NCBI RefSeq assembly: GCF_902459505.1
Contig: NC_047101.1
Coordinates: 17,054,705 to 17,118,704, forward strand
DNA: 64,000 bases
Source of the DNA: Geotrypetes seraphini
Lineage: Eukaryota > Chordata > Amphibia > Gymnophiona > Dermophiidae
Direction of reading: 5' to 3'
In this document: piece after piece, positions 33,777 to 45,066 of the stretch
How the letters are laid out: each line of letters begins with the position of its first letter
Numbering within the stretch: position 1 is the stretch's first letter
The notes under the pieces: generated by a model
Told to the model about the DNA's origin: nothing
Database searches by the model: none
What the model saw: only the letters and a program-made list of their open reading frames with translations
Translations under genes and position numbers: made by a program

Positions 33777-34392
33777 ACCATATTTTCACGCATATAACGC
33801 GTGCGTTATACACGATTTTTACAAACCGTGCATAACCTTGCGCGTTATACGCGTGAGCGTGTTGTACAATTTTTTTTTTCATTCCGATCCGGCATCCCGC
33901 CTGCAAACCGGCATCCTCTCCCCCCCCCCGCTCGCATCACCCCCCCCCTCCCCCACGATCCTACATCCCCCCCCCCCAGCACCGCAAAACATCTCTTACC
34001 CGATTGGGCACCAGCACCAATGCACAAGACGTGCCAGTGCCCGAAGATCCTCCCTCGTTGTTGCTGGCTGGGCGGTGCGAGGGAGATCCTTCTTCTTCTT
34101 TGTGCCGGGCTGGACTGGGCTTTGAGCATTTGCGCATGCTCAAAGCCTTCTGGTCTCGCTTTCTCTGAGATTGGTGCTGGTGCTGGTGCCGGTGCCCAAC
34201 GGGTAAGAGATGTTTTGCGGTGCTGGGGGGGATGTAGGATCACGGGGGAGGGGGGGTGACGCGAGCGGGGGGGAGGATGCCGGTTCGCAGGCCAGAAAAG
34301 TAAGCGGGAGTGGGAGGAGGTTATAGCAGCATGCACGGTATACGCGTGTGCGTGTTATACACGTATGCGCGTTATATGCATGAAAATACGGT
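33777..34392. mobile_element. Fold-back MITE (ACCRTATTTTCACGCATATAACG ends)
   Basis: Left end ACCATATTTTCACGCATATA and right end (inverted) ACCGTATTTTCATGCATATA. The whole body is self-complementary, with C-runs on the left matched by G-runs on the right. The interior shares phrases (tgcaaaccggcatcc, gcgcatgctcaa) with the Tigger-like MITE at 25172-25680. Confidence 0.65.
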
Positions 34393-35417
34393 AGTCTTTA
34401 TCACCCTTTATTTTTCTATAGTCTGCCTATTCATGCTATCTACTATCCCTTCCAAATGTATATAAATTTGTTAATCATCGTAAATGATGAAGGATAAAGA
34501 CCAAAATGGAACTTCTGGTTGGCCCAGTGAATAGATGTATACAGCTTTATGTAAGTTACATACCCCTCCCAGGCCTTTATGCCACAAAAAATGCTATTGA
34601 TTGAATATACACTGTGAACTGAAAAAAAAAAAAAACCCCACAACAAAATGTTTTTTGTGATATCTTCCACAAAACTCAGCCAGTTCTTATCAAATTTAGT
34701 TTTGTTTTCTGAATGAAGTTGATGTAAAATGTTGGAAATATTTCCCACTGCACCACAATACTAACTTGTTAAAATGAATTGTGAATTGAATAAAAAACAC
34801 ATTAAAAAGTTTTATATTTTGCAGAAAAATGTAAAATCAAAAAGTAATGTTTCAATAAAGCAAAATGTTCAAAGTGTCCCCTCATTGCATGAAGGCACAC
34901 CCTTGGCCGCCCCTGATGTATGGGCTTGTCTACGATGCTCTGCTTCAGCTCAGTGCAAACAGAGATGAGGCGCGGTTTAAGATCTTTGACACCAGATATA
35001 GCTGTCTGGTAGACACGTTTCTCTGGTCAGAAACTGGTCAGAGGTTTGGGGTCTCCCATTGTAGCAGTTCTATAGTGTCCTTTGTCTGATATACTGGGGC
35101 ATTGTCTTGGCAGATAAAGTTGTCTCCTGACATGTGACGGATCATTGGTAACAGCTTATGTGTCAAGAGGATGTCCCAGTTGTATGTGCCTTTTGATATT
35201 AACCCCAGCATCAATGAAGAACAGATCTGTGAATTCAAGTTTCGAGATTGCAACCGATACCATGACTGGTTGGCTGAAGGTCGAGCAGGTCCATAGTAGG
35301 TGTTTGGCATTTACCTCATACTTCAGTATTCTTGAAGGCACGTACAGGCAATTATTCTGTGTGTTAATCAGTGGAGCTACTGTAAATAATCTTTTCTTCT
35401 GTAAAACAGATGAAGCC

Positions 35418-35674
35418 AAAGCAAACAAAACAGAAGACTGCAGACCTTGTACACGATGCAGGCAGACTTTATTTATAACAAGTAAATCATTAATTAAAAA
35501 CCTCTTTCTAGGCAAGGGACCCAACACGGTCCGTGTTTCGTATAATCTTCATCAGGGGTCCGGTAAAAGTGACACGCTGTAGGAACTGAACCGCTGGTGA
35601 CACGCTGTGAAAACTGCGACGTTAGTAACGCGCTGAAAAGACTGCCGGCAGTTGACTCCTATTTTTGGTTGTGT
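35418..35674 (-). mobile_element. 257-bp insertion carrying hammerhead-like motif, 14-bp duplication
   Basis: It interrupts the mariner-like transposase and is bounded by exact direct repeats aaacagatgaagcc (35404-35417 and 35675-35688), so the insertion limits are unambiguous. It contains motif copy C and, downstream on the minus strand, an AATAAA-bearing tail. No coding sequence. Best read as a short non-autonomous Penelope-like insertion. Confidence 0.75.
35516..35562 (-). ncRNA. Hammerhead-like motif, copy C (best core)
   Basis: Minus strand: stem I GGACCC, core CTGATGA, stem II region AGATTATAC, core GAAA, stem III palindrome CACGGACCGTG, TT, stem I GGGTCC. CTGATGA plus GAAA is the canonical hammerhead core, and cleavage would fall after TT. 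One extra A stands before stem II. Stem III is self-complementary with no real loop, as in dimeric hammerheads. Confidence 0.55.
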
Positions 35675-36478
35675 AAACAGATGAAGCCGACACTGTGCTT
35701 TTGGTACTTGGTCAAAAGCTGCATGCACCATTTCAGGCATGTATCTTTGGGCACGATGCTTTTTAAGACACTTTAATTTCAGATCATGAATTATCCACAG
35801 TTGGGTTTATTCCTGCTTCTCTTGCTGTTTGGCGAGTTGTTCAATGTGTTTGGCACCGCGTCCTCCTGGCTCAGTACAAAATCGCATACCATGTCAGTGC
35901 GCAATTTTTTGCGAATCAAGCACGGTTGTCCACTGCCTGGCTTACAGTCCACAGTGCCTGTTGCTTGGATCTTGCATAGCTGCACATCAAGGCTGTTTTT
36001 GTTCCAACCCTTCTGTGGGGGAACTCTTTCAACAATCTTTGACACTTGTAACCTTTTAGCAGTACCAAGTTCTTTATCAGAATTCGGTCTTCTGCAGTGA
36101 AAAACCATTTTGATACAGAGATTGTTTACAAATTATCGTCTGCTTCTGTGCATATTTCATAGTAACAATTCATTTTCACAAGGTAGTTGTGTGGTTTGGT
36201 GGGAAATATTTACTATATTTTACATCACTTCATTCAGGACATGACGCACTAAATTTCATAAGAATTGGCCAAATTTTGTGGAGGATACAGCAAAAAACTT
36301 TTTTTTTGGGGGGGAGGGGGAGTTCAATGCACATCTGCCCATAACTTCCTGGGTATTGGCTCAGTTGATAGTAATAAGTAAATTAATGTTCAATGAAAAT
36401 AACTTTAAAATGCACTTTTATGTTATTTGCTGACTGTTTTATTCCGACGTGAGGTTATCCTGTTTATTTTTTATTCAG

Positions 36479-36854
36479 CACCTGTCCTTATAGCCGTCCA
36501 CCTTTCGGGTATGGAGACTTTCCCAACCCAATGCCTGAATGCCTTGGTTATTACGAAGACCGGTACCAAAAGCACGAAGCCATGTTTTCAGCTCTGAACA
36601 GAGAATATCCCTTCAGGGAGTACAGTGACGAGCGCACGCAGAGCGAAGATTCCCGCAGCTGTGAGAGCATCGAAGGTGTGTCTTACTACACCAGCCACAG
36701 CAGCGAGGAGTACCTCAATTCCATCCCACATCTGGACATCGGCGCCCTGGAGAATGTTTTCACTGCCCCCACATCTGCACCCTCCCGTATCCAGAGGGTA
36801 AATGTGACTGACAGTGATGAGGAAGATGAGGGTAAAGTGTTGAGGAATTTATAA
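36479..36854 (+). CDS. SOX30: SOX30 exon 5: C-terminal region and stop
   Basis: Last coding exon, residues 577-701. It opens STCPYSRPPFGYG, as in human, then MPECLGYYEDRYQKHEAMFS. The end is the conserved acidic tail IGALENVFTAPTSAPSRIQR, VNVTDSDEEDEGKVLRNL, with TAA at 36852-36854. Acceptor TTTTATTCAG|CACCTG. The acidic tail is likely a protein-interaction or activation segment (inference). The whole CDS sums to 2106 nt with no break. Confidence 0.95.
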
Positions 36855-36914
36855 AGGGGGGAATTTGAGTGGTATATAAAATGCAATCAGTTCTTTTCAA
36901 AAAATTATACACAG

Positions 36915-37520
36915 AATAAAAAGCAATAAAACATCTCTTTTTCAGTCTGTTCGTTGAAGGAAAACCTGAAGTGCCTTGAGGTGATTGGCTTTAGATAAAT
37001 TCTCAGTGTAAATTCAGTTTTAAAAGTTTTTAATAGCTAAGGTGCACATTCATTTTTAAGAATTTTAACAAATTGATTTGTTTACGATATGTTATGTCTG
37101 TGCAACTGCTGTAAGTCAGAATATGTAAGGCTACATAGAGATTTTACTTCACTTTTACTAAGTTATCCTGTGCTGATATGCAGCAAATCATATTTGGCCG
37201 TCGGATACATTTATGTATGTATGTATTTTTAACTGCTGGTGCAATTTAAAATGTATTTAATATCATTAGTATTTATATTAGTTATTGTATCATCTGTCAA
37301 AAGCACTTAATTTAATCCTGGACAGTGCCTTGAATTATTCAACATTGATATATGTATAAAGTACTCGCCTCTATGTTGGTAAGCACTTTTTTTTCTGTTG
37401 CAGTGAAAGCATATGTGAGACATACTGCTCCTGTTTCCAAACACTTTCTCCTTCCATTTTTGTCATTTTTTTCTGCACCGAAAGAATTGTTCTGCTCTCA
37501 CTTGTTAATATTTAAATAAA
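36915..37520 (+). terminator. SOX30: SOX30 candidate polyadenylation signals
   Basis: AATAAA at 36915-36920 and 36925-36930, 60 nt after the stop, and another at 37515-37520 followed by a T/G-rich stretch (ccttgccttgttgctgt). The choice cannot be made from sequence; the 3' UTR is either about 90 or about 690 nt. Confidence 0.45.
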
Positions 37521-37549
37521 GTTATGTAAAATTCTGCCCTTGCCTTGTT

Positions 37550-38224
37550 GCTGTATTCCAATGTTCACTGCTAAGGGCGTATATTTATTCCTTCTTTTTT
37601 CTCATTGGGGAATACTCTCACTCCTTAGTCCTTATTCTACTTCCTTCTGTTTCTCCTCTCTCTAAATATGTAGGTAACTGCATGCTGGGCTTGTGGTGGA
37701 AAAAAAATGACTGTCAGACCCAATAAATTACAAACCAGTTGCCATACTTTCGACTCCATCTCTTGAGAGTTTGAGAACGTATAGGCCTGCACGTTACATA
37801 AATAAGTAGGAGTAAATGCAATCTTGTTTCAGTGATAGAGCTGAAACAAAAGAATATGTTGGTTGGAATTGTCTTGTCATGAAACCAGTTGACAGAGTAA
37901 AGGGAAGACGCATGTTCCCTCCCCCCCCCCTCTTTTGACCATAGCTTCACAGAGAAAGTACTTCCACCCAAGATAGTGTGGACTGATAAACATTCTTGGC
38001 TATGGCTATATATTGTGCTTCAAATATACGGTATAAACCAGAAGTCTATTGGAACAAAAGACTGAAGTCCAGCATCCTATCTCCAGCACTACCCAATGCA
38101 GCTGGTAGAGCCAGTACTTGTAGTACACTTCCCCCTCTGTAAGCGCGAATTCCGTATCTACAGATTCGCTTATTCGTGATTTTAAGTGGATCAATTTTTC
38201 GCTTTGTTAAAAATTAGAAAAACT
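37550..38224. other. Intergenic stretch, no gene seen
   Basis: Between SOX30 and the first CR1 fragment. No open frame with recognisable similarity. Confidence 0.4.
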
Positions 38225-38545
38225 AGGGGACACGCGATGAAGTTACAGGAAAATACTTTTAAAACCAATAGGTGGAAATATTTTTTCACTCAGAATAGTT
38301 AATCTCAGGAACGCTTTGCCAGAGGTTGGTTTTAAGACAGGTTTGAACAATTTCCTGAAGGAAAAGTCCATAGTCTGTTATTGAGAAAGACATGAGGGAA
38401 GCTACTGCTTACACTGGATTGGTAGCATGGAATGTTGCTACTCCTTGGGTTTTGGCCAGGCACTAGGGATCTGGATAGGCCACCGTGAGAACAGGCTACT
38501 GGGCTTGATGGACCCAGTAAGGCTATTCTTATGTTCTTATTAGAC
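38225..38545 (+). mobile_element. CR1-like LINE 3' end
   Basis: Contains AATACTTTTAAAACCAATAGG and ends GGGCTTGATGGACCCAGTAA, GGCTATTCTTATGTTCTTA, the CR1 3' terminus. A 5'-truncated insertion. Confidence 0.75.
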
Positions 38546-39079
38546 CCAGGCCCAAATCCCACTCTTTAACTAATACAGTTGTGCCCTCCACAACATGTGA
38601 GCCCTCCAAAACCTACTGTACCTACATATAGATGACACCTGCAGGCATAAGGGCTAGTGTGGTGTACAGTAGGTTTGAGGGGGGGGGGCTCCCCATACAG
38701 TATGATGAGGTTATAGTGAGATGTGTAAGTTCACGGCCGTGCCCCCTAAGGTGCCTACTGCTGTGTCGGGATGTCTATGTTGCCAGTCTACTAAAAATTC
38801 TGTCTCCTACATTTCAATGGCTTATTTTGTACGTTTTTCTTTTGGACATTTTTTTTCCAAAAGAAATAGACGCACTGAGCTTAAAAACATAGGACCATAT
38901 TCTGTCGCCACTTATGCTGAGTTATACTAAATTGTGGAAGGCTGGCAAGGTAAATATTCTGACGCTCATAGGAATTGAATGAGTGTTGGTGAATTAATCT
39001 CGCCAGCCAGTAGTAAGAAGCTCTTCCATGGTTTAGTAAAAGGAGCCTTTAATTGGTAAAGCCATTACAAAATGATTTA

Positions 39080-39280
39080 AAAATGTAGGCGCCCACCAGT
39101 GCTTCCAAAAACAGTGCTTTGATCATGTCTATGGAGGTGCCTTAGAATGCCTAAGGTCAAAGTAGGCGTGGTTAAACAGAGAAATGACCTTAGGTGTTCT
39201 TAGGCACCTCCGTAGATGCAATTCACATCAAACAGGCACTGGAAGTATAGGCCTTCAAAACCCTGGTCTATATTTCCAGC
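39080..39280. repeat. Fold-back MITE
   Basis: Inverted pair around a centre near 39170: gtctatggaggtgccttaga … cttaggcacctccgtagat, with outer parts ccagtgcttcc and ggaagtat. Non-coding, family unknown. Confidence 0.5.
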
Positions 39281-39953
39281 GCCTAGGTTTGAGGTAGCCA
39301 CATTTCTACAAATGGCGCCATTGTGTGATTGACATGCAATCCGTGGCCATTTATTAGGCAGCCGTCAATATTGGCGCCATTTGCAGAATCCGCCCCCTAG
39401 GAAATGGATATTTCTGAAACACAAAGATTAACGTTTTCCTGTTTTGAAAATGTCCATGTTTGCTACTGGATTTGTGGACATTTTCCATGAAACATCCAAA
39501 ATTGGATTTAGAAGTCATATCGAAAATGCCCCTCCACGTCAATTACAAATCTCAAAAGGCAATGAGTGACTAAAGGTACAGTAAGATTACATGTGGTTAA
39601 TCGGTTTGTGTGTATATTAGCAGGTCATGTGTGTCCAACATAAATGCAAATTCAATACAGGGACTGAAAAATAAATGCTTTAGTTGATTCTAACTCATCT
39701 TGGGTTTGATTTTGGAAAGGCGATTAATTCAATCTAAAATCCAAACCCCCTTCTGGAACAGCCAGCAGTTGTAACTTGATTGGCTTTTGGTATGCCTTTG
39801 AAGTTCCCCAAGGGCTATGAATTTGCTTTTATTTGCCCAATATATGGAGGCAACACTGGACAGGAAGGAAGACAGATGCTGTCATAGTAATAAATCTGCA
39901 GGACAAGGCAATGTGTCAACTTCCTTTTTCTCTTCAAGGTAAGTTAAGGTGGC
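39281..39953. other. Intergenic stretch, no gene seen
   Basis: Short inverted pieces (atggcgccat near 39311 and 39375) suggest another old fold-back element; nothing else. Confidence 0.35.
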
Positions 39954-39967
39954 ACCTGATTAAGCCA

Positions 39968-40345
39968 CAACAAAAAGATTGGGGAACAGAAGATCAGATG
40001 TATCAGTTTGTAGTTTAATAAGTGTCCAAATAACTTAAAAACAACCCACAAATGGTGTATACTGTCAGGCATCCACAGAAGCCAAATGATGTATACAATA
40101 AAAATGACCCAACATGGGCCGTGTTTCGGCAAAATAAAAATGTCTTCCTCAGGGGTCTTATAAGGTCCTCTTGGCAGTCTTAAATATAAAAACATAAGTC
40201 ACAACACATCCTAGTTAAGAGACTACAAACAAGCAACACAACTCACAAGACTCCAATGTAGCTTATTTGGATGCTTCTTAAACTACAAACTGGTACATCT
40301 GATCTGTTCCACAATCTTGTTTTGCTGCTTTATTTTTTTTGTGGA
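39968..40345 (-). mobile_element. 378-bp palindromic insertion with hammerhead-like motif and 14-bp duplication
   Basis: Exact direct repeats acctgattaagcca at 39954-39967 and 40346-40359 bound it. The ends are inverted copies (cagatcagatgtac family: 39985-40035 versus 40260-40312). The motif lies off-centre at 40106-40157 on the minus strand. No coding sequence. Confidence 0.75.
40106..40157 (-). ncRNA. Hammerhead-like motif, copy D
   Basis: Minus strand: GACCC, CTGAGGA, AGAC, an A/T loop, GCC, GAAA, stem III CACGGCCCATG, TT, GGGTC. Stem I GACCC/GGGTC is perfect and the GAAA box intact. Confidence 0.5.
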
Positions 40346-40579
40346 ACCTGATTAAGCCAGACATGAAATCTGAGCTGGGAAGGTGGAGTTGAGTGAGATT
40401 TCCATTTCTAGTTGTATCCAATATAAAATTTTACTTCTTACTCTTAAGGCTTTTTATACTGGTCCCCCCTGTCCGCTTCTTTGTCACTGATGCCAATTTC
40501 CTATTCCCATGGATGTGTTCGTTGCTCATCTAATACAAATCTATTGTTTATTCAATGGTGCAACTTCACTATTGCTTAA

Positions 40580-40866
40580 TGCATTCAGTTCTGGTCTCAT
40601 CTCAAAAAAGATATAGCGGCACTGGAAAAGGTTCAAAGAAGAGTGACCAAGATGATAAAGGGGATGGAACTCCTTTCGTATGAGGAAAGACTAAAATGGT
40701 TAGGGCTCTTCAGCTTGCAAAAGAGAAGACTAAGGGGAGATATGATTGAAGTCTACAAAATCCTGAATGGTGTAGAACAGGCACAAGTGGATCAATATTT
40801 TTACTGCATCAAGATTTACAAAGACTAGGGGACGGACACTCGATGAAATTGCAGAGTAAAACTTTT
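40580..40866 (+). mobile_element. CR1-like LINE fragment, 5' part of a split copy
   Basis: Reads [51 protein letters not shown], the CR1 ORF end. It continues after a 4.2-kb insertion at 45067-45340. Confidence 0.8.
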
Positions 40867-42303
40867 GCTTCCCTGATGCCCTACCTCGCTCCCAACCGAA
40901 ACCAACAACCCGTGCCGAGATCGACTCTCTAAAGGGCTCCCATCTGCCTGCTCCTTGCTGGGCCGGGCGTGTGAGCCTGCTCCACCCCCCCCCCCCCCCC
41001 CCCCCGAATCAGCTTAAATTGCAGCAGCCTTTCAGCACACCAGCTAAGACGCACGGCAAAGGTGCATGCCTTAGCGCAGCAAATAAATAAAGAAGCCTCC
41101 AACATCTCCCTCCATCTACCAGGCCCTGCCCTGCTTGGCCCATCAGCGGGTGTGTGAGCCGCCATCGACGACCTGTTTTGTTCGCTCCTGCCTCCTGCTC
41201 TGCAAGATCTCCCCCGAAGCCCTAGAAGGTCAAGCGGATAAGTATATGCATGTCTAGCCAACTTAACTTCTAGCATGTCTAAATAACATTTCAAGTACTT
41301 GCATGACTTAAGTACTGTATGCCTGAATAACATTTTAGTATTCTAGAATTTGCTTGACTTAAGTACTGGCTCGCTGAATAACATTTTTAGTACTTGCATG
41401 ACCCCAGCCAATCGGTTTGCATGCCTCTAGACATCTTGGACAACTCTAGTACTAACTTGTTTAGACAACCCATTTTATATTTGCTCGCCCCCAACCAACC
41501 TTTAAGTTCTTGCTTGTCTGGATAAACCAACAACTGACTAATCCCAATGAGTACCGACAAGGTCAGCCTTCTTCCAGCTCCAACTCCACTTTTCTCACCA
41601 GCTCAGTGAGGGGTAGAGAAGCCAACCCCCCTCCCCCATCTTCACAGAATATAGCCTGCCCCAAACCCACTCGATCAGGCTTCCAATTCCTTTCTCCCTA
41701 TCTCCTCCTCCTAAACACTGAGTCAACATGACCAACCCAACAGGAAAGTTTATTCCCCTCCTCCTCTACTTGCTTGGCACGAGAAATTGGATCCCAAGAA
41801 CCTTAGCATATGAACCCATCCCAATCTACTTCTTATGGGATAGAATTACTGGGCTTGAAAAATCACTTCCGCCCCCCTCCCCTCCCACCCCGTGTCCTCT
41901 ACAACTGCCTGAAATCTGGTCCCTTCCCTATCTCCGTGGTTGATGCCACCCGCCATTCCTCCGGACTGTCGCACAAAAGAAAATGACTCCTCAAAAATCT
42001 TACAATGTGCAGAGCCCCCAACACCTTCGGAACATCACACTATTTCCAGCGCTTACCTGAACATTCGTTCGGTTAGGAACAAAGCCCCGAAACATGGTTA
42101 ATCTCCGATCAGGATGCTATCATTAGGGATCTACTACCTCCAGATTATAAAATCATCCCTCTATCAAGAAACTCAAAGAGAGGAGGTGGTCTAGCAATAA
42201 TCCTCCGAAACACTTTCATTTCTAGATCCTTGACTCTAAACTAAACAACGACCTGGAAATTCTGACCTGCAAAATATCCAAAGAGGACTGCAAAGATAAT
42301 TTA

Positions 42304-42716
42304 AGAACATAAGCAGTGCCTCCGCCGGGTCAGACCATAGGTCCATCCTGCCCGGCAGTCCGCTCCCGCGGCGGCCCAAACAGGTCACGACCTGTCTGAA
42401 TCACCAGAAGGGGCTCCCTTGCCACCTTGGTTTCTAATTGAAGTCCTATCTTCCCATCGTAGTCCTAACCCTCCGGTCTTGCACATGCACGACCTGTTGG
42501 GTTTCTATACTTATTACCTGGTTAGCTTTCTATACCTGTGTTACATCCCAGCACCTCTCTCAGTATCCCACGATCCCTTTATCCCTCAGGAATCCGTCCA
42601 ATCCCTGTTTGAATCCCTGTACCGTACTCTGCCTGATCACTTCCTCCGGTAGCGCATTCCAAGTGTCCACGACCCTTTGAGTGAAAAAAAACTTCCTTGC
42701 ATTTGTTTTGAACCTA
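42304..42716 (-). mobile_element. CR1-like 3' fragment nested in the L2
   Basis: Starts TAAGAACATAAGCAGTGCC and GGTCCATCCTGCCCGGCAG, the reverse complement of a CR1-type 3' end. The same family lies at 46455-46700 (minus) and 60880-61062 (plus). It splits the L2 endonuclease. Confidence 0.75.
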
Positions 42717-44119
42717 TTTGATCACCATAGTATTTTACATACCTCCTAATAAATGGAACCTAGTTAAAGAAGATCTCTACGAATTCCTCCTTACATACTC
42801 GGCAACTGGCCTCTACAATCTTATAGCCGGCGATGTCAATCTCCACCTCGAGCAGGAAGAGAATTCCAACGTTGCAGATCTACTTTCCTTCCTCACATCT
42901 CTAGGCTTTTCCAAACCAACCCTGACTAAAACTCACAGGAAAGGTCACCACTTAGATCTGATCACATTTCTTTCCAATGCTCCCACTACCCCCAGTGTAA
43001 GTTTTAAAGGCGAAACCTGGGCTAACACCCCCTGGTCAGACCACCTTCTATGTAAGTTTGATTTACATTGGTTCAAAAACAATTCCTTATTTGATATTAA
43101 CCTACATAAACGCTCCTCTCGCAGACCTCCCACCCTCTACAGCAAACCTAGATGACCCCTTCGCCACAAAAATTTGCACCCTGAAAACGTCTCTTGTAGT
43201 TACCAGCACAGACCTATCAATCAATCTACCTTCCCTAGGAAACGAAGGCACAACTGCTGACATTACCTGGACTCATTTTGAAAACCCAGACTGGAACCAA
43301 TTCCTTAAGCTTTACTCCAAATATGCAAATTCAACTGCCTACTAGACAACTATCCCCTGCTTATTATGAAAACAGCCCCCCCCCCCCCCACTAATTCAAG
43401 GCCGAACTCGTCACCTGGGTCTCACTGCCTGTCCAGTGGCTACTTCCCGTCGGAACTAGGCTACATTCTAGTGACTCCCATTATCAAAAACACCAAGGAA
43501 CCAGTCTTCAGTTTCCAATTACAGACCCATCGTCAACATACCTCTTTTCCTTAAACTGATGGAAGGCCTAGTTAATCTTGACCTCATTAAACATTTAGAG
43601 AAGTTCAACATTCTATACGATTCCCAGTCAGGATTCCGCACAAACTACAATACGGAAACCGTTTTAGCGTCGCTGACCGATCATCTCTTCCACCTGTTTT
43701 CTCTGGGAAAAAGTGCACTGATACTCCAGTTTGACCTAAGCAGTGCCTTTGACCTTGTTGACCATGACATTCTGCTCAAATGCCTCAATTTTATTGGCAT
43801 TTTTGGACAAGTACTAACCTGGTTCACAGGTTTCCTAAAAAAAAACCGCACCTAGCAGGTCCACTGCGACGGAATCTTCTCCCAACCTTGGTGCAATCCC
43901 AGTGGAGTTCCACAGGGCTCCCCTCTCTCTCCATCTCTATTCAACGTCTACTTGGCACCTTTAGGACATATGCTATCTGACTTAAAACTGAAATCTTTCA
44001 TATATGCAGATGACATTACAATTATCATCCCCATAACCTCACTGACTGATGAAACTGAACTATTCACCTCATTTGTTCTCACTAAGGTCGAGCAATGAAC
44101 CACACAATTCAGACTAAAA

Positions 44120-44707
44120 TTGAATCCTGAAAAAAACAAGCTCTTCCTGGCAAGCCCTAACCACAAGCTAACGGATATCTCCCTGAAATTAAATGGGCTT
44201 GTTTACCCAATAAACCCTATCATCAAAGTCCTTGGAGTCATTCTGGACCGATGCTTGACCTTTGAAGACCATACCAATGCTCAGGTCAAAAAATGCTTTA
44301 GCACCCTCTGGAAACTCCATACCATCAAACACTATTTCGACTTCCTCTCCTTTCGCTTGCTAGTTCAGTCTCTAATTCTAAGAACCCTAGATTACTGCAA
44401 TATCATTTACCTGGGATCCTTTAAGAAGATCACTAAGTGCCTGAGATTCATCCAGAATACTGCCGTCCGTCTCATCTATGGCCTAAAAAAGTCAGATCAT
44501 ATTAGCCTGTTCTACAGAAAACTTCACTGGTTGCCAATCGAGGCAAGGGTCATCTTCAAATTTGCCTGCCTCTGCTTCAAAATCCTAACAGACTTATCCC
44601 CAATCTACATGTCACACCACTCTATTCCCAAGCTCCACTCGCACACGCAGTACCTATCTGTTTGCCTTCCCCTCCCTAAAGGGCTGCATCTACAAGAGAT
44701 TCCTTGA
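44120..44707 (+). CDS. L2 LINE ORF2 C-terminal segment
   Basis: 195-residue open segment after the RT palm: LFLASPNHKLTDISLKLNGL, ILDRCLTFEDHTNAQVKKCF, LRFIQNTAVRLIYGLKKSDH, LHWLPIEARVIFKFACLCFK. Shares its sequence with the copy at 61458-62330. Part of the dead LINE above. Confidence 0.8.
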   Translation: MNPEKNKLFLASPNHKLTDISLKLNGLVYPINPIIKVLGVILDRCLTFEDHTNAQVKKCFSTLWKLHTIKHYFDFLSFRLLVQSLILRTLDYCNIIYLGSFKKITKCLRFIQNTAVRLIYGLKKSDHISLFYRKLHWLPIEARVIFKFACLCFKILTDLSPIYMSHHSIPKLHSHTQYLSVCLPLPKGLHLQEIP

Positions 44708-45066
44708 CAGAACACTGTCATTCCAAGCAGGCCAATGGAATAAATGCCTAACCTCCCTCATCTCAAACACTCCCTCCTACCAATCCTTTAGGAAATCAAT
44801 TAAAACCTATCTCTTTGATAAATTTCTCTGACTCCTTCCGACCTTGTACCTCAGAAATACTTATTGCATCCCTGACACCAATGTAATTTGAATCTATTCT
44901 TTGTAAAACTCTCTGTAACATCGCCTCTAATACTATTGCATCCATGACACCAATGTAACTCAAAACTCTGTAACATCGCTGTCTATGCACAGTCTCTTCC
45001 TCTGTAAACCGCTCTGAACTGTTTGTGGTACTTGCGGTATACAAAAATAAAGTTGTTATTATTATT

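Larger units (their letters stand above)
34540..36375 (-). mobile_element. Mariner-like DNA transposon with long inverted ends
   Basis: The transposase is on the minus strand: the N-terminal part 35791-36108 (CRRPNSDKELGTAKRLQVSK, PQKGWNKNSLDV) is the helix-turn-helix region; then LFTVAPLINTQNNCLYVP, SVAISKLEFTDLFFIDAG, DNAPVYQTKDTIELLQWETP in the catalytic part, ending near 34860. Long inverted ends pair 34620-34775 with 36165-36320 (caattcattttcacaag and its inverse). The frame is broken and it is split by the insertion at 35418-35674. Fossil DNA transposon in SOX30 intron 4, ending about 100 bp before exon 5. Confidence 0.75.
40867..45066 (+). mobile_element. L2-like LINE, near full length, inserted in CR1
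   Basis: Inserted in a CR1 copy with a short duplication, actttt (40861-40866 and 45067-45072). It has a 5' region rich in C-runs, endonuclease pieces (ETWLISDQDA near 42090, KRGGGLAIILR near 42180, AGDVNLHL near 42830), RT (LDLIKHLEKFNILYDSQSGF, FDLSSAFDLVDHDILLKCL near 43735, YADDITIIIPI near 44005), a C-terminal region to about 44760 and a tail AATAAAGTTGTTATTATTAT. Several frameshifts and stops; a CR1-like piece is nested at 42304-42716. Confidence 0.85.

Noticed and set aside
33845-34336. Overlapping open frames on both strands
   Set aside because: They arise from the two C- and G-rich arms of a palindromic MITE.
35791-36108. Small antisense host gene next to SOX30 exon 5
   Set aside because: It is the N-terminal part of a mariner-like transposase, with the catalytic part downstream on the same strand and inverted ends around it.
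42718-43155. Possible endonuclease gene
   Set aside because: An L2 LINE endonuclease piece; the RT and C-terminal parts follow in order and the element is flanked by a short duplication.
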